64,000 bases of DNA, taken from assembly GCA_040755835.1 (NCBI GenBank), contig JBFMAB010000093.1, positions 1 through 64,000 on the forward strand. The letters run 5' to 3'. The stretch is from JADLDB01 sp040755835 (GTDB lineage: Bacteria; Myxococcota; Myxococcia; Myxococcales; Myxococcaceae). Both the position numbers and the translations under genes were made by a program. Below are positions 58,847 through 64,000 of the stretch, piece by piece (the stretch's first letter is position 1; each line of letters opens with the position of its first letter). The notes beneath the pieces were generated by a model. It ran no database searches and was not told the DNA's origin. It was given only the letters and a program-made list of their open reading frames with translations.

Positions 58847-60233
58847 AGACCCGTAACGCCACCTCGAGCGACATCAAGAGCGTGAGCACGTAGCGGTGAT
58901 CCGCCGCGCCGGCGCGATGCGACTTCCATCGCCTGAGCACCTCGCGCCCATCGACGACACCACGCCGCGCCAGGCCTGTGAGCAGCTCCGCCGCGAGCCT
59001 GGACACGTCGTCGCGGCGGCGGAGCGCCTCGCCAAAATCCAGGTACGACATCATCGGGTGGTGGAATCGACTCGGCGCGATCCGCCACGCGGCCTTCCGC
59101 GCCGCCTGCTCCAGCCTCCAGCCCGCCTGCCGAACACCTCCCTGGTGCCAGCCTTCGCTCTTCGTCGGCAGGCCGAAGAGCTTCGGGAAGCGGCTGCGAA
59201 CCATGTCGTCGAAGAAGCGCTTCCCGTCCCGCCACTCGGAAGGCAGCGACAGCATGAAGCTCGCGAACTCGTCATCCATGAACGGGTTCACGAAGGACAA
59301 CGCGTTCATGAAGATGTGGTGCGTCGTGTAGCGTTCGACGTGGTTGTCGAACCACACGGCCTCGTGCCGCCCGAGTGAGCGATCGTACGCCGTCTCGGTC
59401 GCCACCAGGGCCGCTTCCTCGCGCCATGGCTCGTTCCGGTCCACCCAGTCGTAATGGACGGCCTCCTCGTTCAGGTACGCCTCGACGGCCTCTGTCATCG
59501 TGACCGCTCTGGGTGGCCGATAATGCGATCCTCCGAGCCCGTCACCGGTGAAGCCGGTCCACTGCGGAACGGAGGTTCCGAAGATCTCCGCCACTCGGTG
59601 CCAAACGGCGGGCTGCGCGAGATCCGTGTTGGCGTCGCTCCACACGGCTGCTGTGGCGAGCGCGTCGTAAGTGAAAGGGACCTGGTCGAGGTCGATGGAC
59701 ACGTGTCGCGTGCCAACTCGGCGCGCCACGAGGTTTCCGAGCTCGAAGTCGTTCGCGCCGATAGTGCCATGGGTGTAAGTGTTGATCTTCCAGGCCGGGA
59801 GAACCTCGAGCAGCGCCGCGAGAATGGCGCGCGAGTCCATTCCGCCGCTGAGTGGCACGAGGACCTCTGGCTGCGCCGCGGCGGCGCGGTGGACGGCGGC
59901 GACGAACAGTCGCGCCCCCTCCTCTCGCAGACGGGTCCAGTCGCCCTCAGCGCGGGGCGGCGGCGTCTGGAACCGCTCTTTCACGCGCCAACCCTCGGCT
60001 CCCACCACGAGCCGACAACCGCCCGGCAGGCAGTCGACACCTTCGAAGAGCGTGGCCGTTCCGGGGACGTAGCCGATGCGGAGAAACGTCCGTATGGCAG
60101 CGGGGTTCGGCGCCAGCTTGCGCTCGATGTCGGCCAGCCGGTCGTAGACGCGGCCAGTGACGCGATCATAGAAGCGACGCTGAATTCGGTACTTCGGCGT
60201 CTCGAGGTCCACGCCCGTCTCCTGCTCCTTCAT
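58797..60233 (-). CDS. Asparagine-synthetase-like protein without glutaminase domain
   Basis: The 478-residue product has the AsnB ATP-pyrophosphatase loop LVPLSGGMDSRAILAALLEV (Ser129-Ser134) and further AsnB-type blocks (TGDGLGGSHYRPP, NPFMDDEFASFMLSLPSEW). It lacks the N-terminal Ntn glutaminase with Cys2; instead residues 1-110 read MKEQETGVDLETPKYRIQRR and a short remnant of the AsnB linker (FEGVDCLPGGCRLVV). It therefore probably uses free ammonia or an amine to amidate a carboxylate, for example a uronic acid in the glycan. Convergent overlap with the DUF362 gene. Confidence 0.82.
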   Translation of the reverse strand: MKEQETGVDLETPKYRIQRRFYDRVTGRVYDRLADIERKLAPNPAAIRTFLRIGYVPGTATLFEGVDCLPGGCRLVVGAEGWRVKERFQTPPPRAEGDWTRLREEGARLFVAAVHRAAAAQPEVLVPLSGGMDSRAILAALLEVLPAWKINTYTHGTIGANDFELGNLVARRVGTRHVSIDLDQVPFTYDALATAAVWSDANTDLAQPAVWHRVAEIFGTSVPQWTGFTGDGLGGSHYRPPRAVTMTEAVEAYLNEEAVHYDWVDRNEPWREEAALVATETAYDRSLGRHEAVWFDNHVERYTTHHIFMNALSFVNPFMDDEFASFMLSLPSEWRDGKRFFDDMVRSRFPKLFGLPTKSEGWHQGGVRQAGWRLEQAARKAAWRIAPSRFHHPMMSYLDFGEALRRRDDVSRLAAELLTGLARRGVVDGREVLRRWKSHRAGAADHRYVLTLLMSLEVALRVFSDAEGPRRAPSSSGA

Positions 60234-60255
60234 CCGCCCCGTCTCCTACCCCTTC

Positions 60256-61425
60256 GTGCCCACTCAACGCCCGGTCATTTTGCGGCTGATGCCCGTCCTC
60301 GACTTCGGGGGCGTCGAGTCACGCATCATCACCCAATCTGGCCTGATGGACCGGGACCGGTTCGACTTTCGGGTCTGCACCTTCTGGAAACGCGGTGAAG
60401 CCGCGCGCCAGGTCGAGGCACTCGGGGTGCGCGTGGATGAGTTGGGGACGGATCCGAGCCCGAGGAACCCGCGGGCGCTGCGCCGCCTGGCCGAATACGT
60501 CTTCGACCGGCGAATCGACGTCATCCACGCCAGCGTGCTGGAGGCGAACCTCCAGGCCGCGCTCGTCAGGCGCATCCCCGGCGCACCGTGCGTCGCGATC
60601 GAGGAGGTCGGCATGCCCGTGCGCTCGCTCCGGACGCGGGCGTTGTTCGGCGCGGTCTATCGCCTGGCCGACGTCGTCGTCGGCGTGTCACAGCGCACGT
60701 GCGACGCGGTGACGTCCCAGCACTGGCTGCCTGCGCACAAGGTGCGGCTCATCTACAACTCGTTGAATCCCCGCTACCTCGAGCCCCCTATGCCCACGGC
60801 CCAGCGAGAGCGGGCGCTCGTGCTTGCGGTGGGAAGGCTCGTCGAAGTGAAGAACCACGAGACGCTGCTGCACGCGCTCGCGCGGCTTCCACCCGAGGTC
60901 CGACCCCGCCTCGATATCGCTGGTGAAGGCCCGCTTCGGACGCAGCTCCAGGCGCGGATCGACGAGTTGGGGCTCGCCGGCGACGTTCGGCTGTTGGGAT
61001 TCCAGCGGGATGTCCGTCGCTTGCTCGACGAGGCGGATGCCTACGTGCTGTCTTCGTTCTCGGAAGGCACCAGCATCAGCCTGGCCGAGGCGATGGCACG
61101 AGCTCGCCCCGTGCTCGCCTCGAGAGCGGACGGCATCGACGAGGCCATGGTTGGCTACCCGAATGGCTGGCAAGTCGAGCCCCGCGATGTCGAGGGTTGG
61201 GCCGACGGGCTGCGCCGGCTCGCAGCACTGGGTTCGACCGATCGCCGCGAGCTCGGCGAAAAGGCGCGCCGGCTCGTGGAGGCGCGAATGTCCCCTTCCA
61301 TCTGGCGTCGCCAACTCGAGGCGCTGTATTCGGAGCTCGCCGCGCGGACGCAGGCCCGTCGCGCGCGCCTCACCACCCGGTTGGGTGGTCGGCTGGCGGC
61401 CGCCGCCCTGGGGAGCACACGTTGA
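60256..61425 (+). CDS. Family 4 glycosyltransferase
   Basis: The 389-residue product (GTG start) is a GT-B enzyme. The N-terminal domain opens VILRLMPVLDFGGVESRIIT. The C-terminal donor domain has VLAVGRLVEVKNHETLLHAL, RLLGFQRDVRRLLDEADAYV and the EGTSISLAEAMARARPVLAS motif with the EX7E pair that contacts the nucleotide-sugar. Its stop overlaps the TTG start of the next glycosyltransferase, so both are in one operon. Sugar specificity is unknown. Confidence 0.9.
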   Translation: MPTQRPVILRLMPVLDFGGVESRIITQSGLMDRDRFDFRVCTFWKRGEAARQVEALGVRVDELGTDPSPRNPRALRRLAEYVFDRRIDVIHASVLEANLQAALVRRIPGAPCVAIEEVGMPVRSLRTRALFGAVYRLADVVVGVSQRTCDAVTSQHWLPAHKVRLIYNSLNPRYLEPPMPTAQRERALVLAVGRLVEVKNHETLLHALARLPPEVRPRLDIAGEGPLRTQLQARIDELGLAGDVRLLGFQRDVRRLLDEADAYVLSSFSEGTSISLAEAMARARPVLASRADGIDEAMVGYPNGWQVEPRDVEGWADGLRRLAALGSTDRRELGEKARRLVEARMSPSIWRRQLEALYSELAARTQARRARLTTRLGGRLAAAALGSTR

Positions 61426-62651
61426 AGCTCCTGTACGTGACCTGGGACGGCCCGGCCAACAACTACCTCGACGGGCTGTTCTTCCCCATCTTTCAGCGGC
61501 TCGCTGCGTGGGGAGTCCAGACTCATGTCGTTCAGTTCTCGTGGGACCTCGCGAGCTTCCGTGAACGAACGGCACAGGCGGCGGCACAGTACGGCGTGAC
61601 CTACGAAGTCCACGCCGTCCCGCGGCGCCCGCTCCACTTCGCGACGGCGGCGGCCGTCACGTTCGGTGCCGCGCTGGTCGCGAGAGCCGCTCGCCGGCAG
61701 GGGGCCGACGTGCTCATGCCGCGCTCGCACATTCCCGCCGCCATTGCGCTCTCCGCGCACCGGCTCGCTGGGCGGCCGCGGCTGGTGTGGGACTCCGATG
61801 GACTCGTGCCCGACGAGCGGGCCGACTTTGGCGGTTGGTCGCGCACGGGGCCCGTGTACCTCGGCTTCCGCGCACTGGAGCGGCGGATGGTCGAGCGGTC
61901 GAGCTGCGTTCTCACCCGCACGACCCATGCGGCGTCGCTCCTGTCCGAGCGCTCGAAGGTTCCGCTCGAGCGGTTCGTGGTGGTCGCCAACGGCAAGGAC
62001 CCCGAGCGCTTCAGCCCCGGCTCCGCCGAGCAGCGGGAGGAGGTGCGCCGCGAGCTCGGCGTCTCCCCTGACGGTCCGCTCCTGGCCCACGTCGGCTCAC
62101 TGGGCCCGCAGTACCTCGGCCGGGAGATGCTGGACACCTTCGGACGGATCCGGGCGCGGCTGCCGAAGGCCCACCTGCTCATCCTCACGGCGGCCACGGA
62201 GACGGCCGCTGCGCTGTGCAGGGAAGCGGGGCTCGCGCCGGGAGCCGTCACGATCCGGAAGGTCGATGCGATGCAGGTGCCCAGGTACCTGCGCGCGTGT
62301 GATGGCGGCTTCGCGTTCCGGCAGCCCTCGCTGTCTCAACGCGCGGTGTGCCCCATCAAGGTGGCGGAGTACCTGCTGTGCGGGGTACCGGTACTCGCGA
62401 ACCGGGGAGTCGGCGACCTCGACGCGCAGCTCGCCGGCTCGGAGGCCGGGCTCTTGTCTGATTCGGTCGAGCGATCGGCTCTTGAGGCCGTGGCGAACCG
62501 CTACGTGCTGCATGCCTGGCCACACCGCGATCGCCTGCGGGAATCCGCGCGAGCGCTGGGGCTCACGCACTACTCGATCGATGCGTGTGCGGCCGCCTAC
62601 GCCCGCGCGCTCGATTTGGGCGACGGGGAGCGAGGCCCGAAGGCGGGCTAG
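61422..62651 (+). CDS. Family 4 glycosyltransferase
   Basis: I start it at the TTG at 61422, which overlaps the preceding stop (TTGA) and has GGGAG 6 nt upstream, giving 409 residues (LKLLYVTWDGPANNYLDGLF). The GT-B fold shows SHIPAAIALSAHRLAGRP, WDSDGLVPDERADFGG and RWLARHVGSLGPQYLG-type donor-site strands (read as LLAHVGSLGPQYLGREML), and VCPIKVAEYLLCGVPVLANR near the C-terminus. A longer upstream frame overlaps the previous gene and is not needed. It likely elongates the same repeat unit. Confidence 0.87.
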   Translation: MKLLYVTWDGPANNYLDGLFFPIFQRLAAWGVQTHVVQFSWDLASFRERTAQAAAQYGVTYEVHAVPRRPLHFATAAAVTFGAALVARAARRQGADVLMPRSHIPAAIALSAHRLAGRPRLVWDSDGLVPDERADFGGWSRTGPVYLGFRALERRMVERSSCVLTRTTHAASLLSERSKVPLERFVVVANGKDPERFSPGSAEQREEVRRELGVSPDGPLLAHVGSLGPQYLGREMLDTFGRIRARLPKAHLLILTAATETAAALCREAGLAPGAVTIRKVDAMQVPRYLRACDGGFAFRQPSLSQRAVCPIKVAEYLLCGVPVLANRGVGDLDAQLAGSEAGLLSDSVERSALEAVANRYVLHAWPHRDRLRESARALGLTHYSIDACAAAYARALDLGDGERGPKAG

Positions 62652-62674
62652 CTAGAAGCGCCCAGAGGACAAGC

Positions 62675-63688
62675 ATGGCCAACACCACGTTGTCGAACAT
62701 GGTCCACGGACTGAAGTTCCAGCTGCGGCTCCGAGAGCGGCTCAGGCCCGCGCTCAAGTTCGTCGACACACTGGCGCTCCCCGCGACAGCCTTGAGCGCG
62801 TTGTACCTTCGCGGCCTGCGCCGCGTCGGCATCCGCGACCTCGCGAGGAACCGGGAGCTGCTGTCCCAACTCGGCGTGTTCCCGCTGCAGGCGCACTACT
62901 ACGAGCCGCTGACCAGGCGACAGGACCTGCGGAGGCCGATGAGCGCGCCCCGCGACCTGCCCGGGCTCGAGCTCAACGAGGCAGGCCAGCTCGAGTGGCT
63001 CGGGCGCTTCGACGTCGGCAGTGAACTGCTCGACATCCCGGTGAGGCAGGAGTCGCCGACCACCTTCGGCTACGAAAATGGAACCTTCGCGTTCGCCGAC
63101 GCCGCGTACACGTACGCGATGATTCGCACCGTGAAGCCGCGCCGGTGGATCGAAGTGGGCTCCGGCAACTCGACGCTCGTCGCCAGGTTGGCGATGGAGA
63201 AGAACGCGGTCGAGGGCCACCCGACACAACACCGCTGCATCGAGCCGTTCGAGATGCCGTGGCTCGAGCAGCTCGGGATCGAGATTGTCCGCTCTCAGGT
63301 CGAGCGCTGCCCCCCCACTCTCTTCGAGGAGCTGGAGTCCGGAGACGTCCTCTTCATCGACTCGTCGCACGTCCTTCGTCCCCAGGGAGACGTGCTGTTC
63401 CTGTACCAGGAAGTCCTGCCCCGGTTGAAACCCGGCGTGTTCGTCCATGTCCATGACGTGTTCACCCCGCGCGACTACCCGGAACACTGGGTTCTCGAGC
63501 GCATGCTCATGTGGGACGAGCAGTACCTCCTCGAGGCATTCCTCACGTTTAACAGCCGCTTCGAGGTGGTTGGAGCGCTGAACCACCTGTTCCACTCGCA
63601 CTTCGCGGCGCTCAGCGAGGCGCTCCCGATTCTCGCGCAGCACCGCGACCGGGAACCCATGTCGTTCTGGATGAGAGTGCGCGGCTGA
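62675..63688 (+). CDS. Class I SAM-dependent methyltransferase
   Basis: From the ATG at 62675 (AGAGGA upstream) the 337-residue product carries motif I WIEVGSGNSTLVARLAMEKN, an acidic post-I residue in CIEPFEMPWLEQLG and motif IV SGDVLFIDSSHVLRPQG, a Methyltransf_24-like layout. Asp-His pairs (VHVHDVFTPRDYP) may bind metal, as in sugar O-methyltransferases. The N-terminal 100 residues are unlike the core and may bind the glycan acceptor. Probably methylates a sugar of the surface polysaccharide. Confidence 0.82.
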   Translation: MANTTLSNMVHGLKFQLRLRERLRPALKFVDTLALPATALSALYLRGLRRVGIRDLARNRELLSQLGVFPLQAHYYEPLTRRQDLRRPMSAPRDLPGLELNEAGQLEWLGRFDVGSELLDIPVRQESPTTFGYENGTFAFADAAYTYAMIRTVKPRRWIEVGSGNSTLVARLAMEKNAVEGHPTQHRCIEPFEMPWLEQLGIEIVRSQVERCPPTLFEELESGDVLFIDSSHVLRPQGDVLFLYQEVLPRLKPGVFVHVHDVFTPRDYPEHWVLERMLMWDEQYLLEAFLTFNSRFEVVGALNHLFHSHFAALSEALPILAQHRDREPMSFWMRVRG

Positions 63689-63741
63689 CACTCGCCTCGC
63701 CGTCGTGGCGGACGGCGTCGAGTCGTGGAAAGACGTGCGCC

Positions 63742-64000
63742 ATGTGCGGGATCGCGGGCTTCTGGGCACCAGGACTCGGGGATGAAGTCGCGCGGCGCAT
63801 GGCTGACGCCATCGCGTACCGCGGGCCCGACAGCTCCGGGCTCTTGCGCTGCGGCTCGGACGGGCCAGTGCTCGCGCACCGCCGCCTCGCCATCGTGGAC
63901 CTTTCGCCCTCCGGTCACCAGCCGATGGGCTCGGCCTCCGGCCGCTTCGTCATCTCGTTCAACGGGGAGGTCTACAACTTCAGGGCCATCCGGGAGGAGC
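63742..64000 (+). CDS. asnB: Asparagine synthase (glutamine-hydrolysing), N-terminal part
   Basis: The visible 86 codons begin MCGIAGFWAPGLGDEVARRM, the Ntn glutaminase with the catalytic Cys2. AIAYRGPDSSGLL, HRRLAIVDLSPSGHQPM and ISFNGEVYNF follow, the standard glutamine-binding residues of AsnB. The rest lies beyond the window. It is the complete-type counterpart of the glutaminase-less gene at 58797-60233. In polysaccharide clusters such AsnB paralogues amidate sugar acids or glycan-linked amino acids. Confidence 0.93.
   Translation, partial: MCGIAGFWAPGLGDEVARRMADAIAYRGPDSSGLLRCGSDGPVLAHRRLAIVDLSPSGHQPMGSASGRFVISFNGEVYNFRAIREE

Noticed and set aside
1..64000. CRISPR array, tRNA or rRNA genes
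   Set aside because: No short regularly spaced direct repeats with unique spacers, and no TTCGAATCC-type T-loop in a cloverleaf context or rRNA core sequence could be seen.

Overview
The window is about 64 kb of very GC-rich, gene-dense DNA that looks like a myxobacterial chromosome (Myxococcota, probably Cystobacterineae). The indicators are a DUF2378 gene, an ElbD-like ether-lipid megasynthase, many lipoproteins, a CarboxypepD_reg-type TonB-dependent receptor with TonB/ExbB/ExbD, a MopE-repeat lipoprotein and a TIGR03960-like radical SAM enzyme. All assignments come from reading the sequence; no database search was run.

Layout. 0.3-6.7 kb: two secreted beta-propeller-like proteins, a small DUF4286-like protein, a TPR protein and a GlcD-type flavoenzyme. 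6.8-11.3 kb (minus): the translation operon rpsB-tsf-pyrH-frr with a hairpin after rpsB and an intrinsic terminator after tsf, followed by a receiver-degenerate GGDEF protein. 11.5-19.8 kb (minus): a heavy-metal efflux operon in the order TolC-like, membrane fusion lipoprotein, CzcA-type RND pump, OmpR-type regulator, histidine kinase, preceded by a three-half-site operator candidate. 19.8-24.7 kb (minus): a MopE-repeat lipoprotein followed 11 nt later by a prolyl-4-hydroxylase-like 2OG-Fe(II) oxygenase that appears fused to a TonB-like C-terminal domain. 24.8-27.9 kb: pabA, pabB and pabC-like genes separated by repeat-filled gaps.

28.2-34.8 kb: small Cys-rich lipoproteins, trxB, a cyclic-nucleotide-binding protein, comM and a radical SAM gene. 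34.8-41.3 kb: a TonB-dependent receptor and lipoprotein, divergent from tonB-exbB-exbD-exbD-DUF2378, with a shared promoter region carrying an inverted repeat. 41.3-53.8 kb: a small membrane protein, an AbiEi-like remnant, an epimerase plus ElbD-like megasynthase, a vapBC pair whose toxin looks internally deleted, an M1-like peptidase, an orphan VapB-type antitoxin, a rhomboid-Sel1 fusion and an L2HGDH-like flavoprotein. CCCTCTCCCC/GGGGAGAGGG palindromes recur here. They end genes, sit inside one gene, and place the ribosome-binding site of the next gene.

53.8-64 kb: a surface-polysaccharide cluster that begins with a truncated methyltransferase fragment exactly at the junction and a drop in GC. 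It encodes a WxcM-like acyltransferase/ketoisomerase fusion, a Wzx-type flippase, three glycosyltransferases, a DUF362 protein, an asparagine-synthetase-like protein without a glutaminase domain, a methyltransferase and the start of a full AsnB. The most interesting candidate system is the MopE-repeat lipoprotein with its companion oxygenase and the adjacent metal-efflux operon; a functional link among them is inference only.
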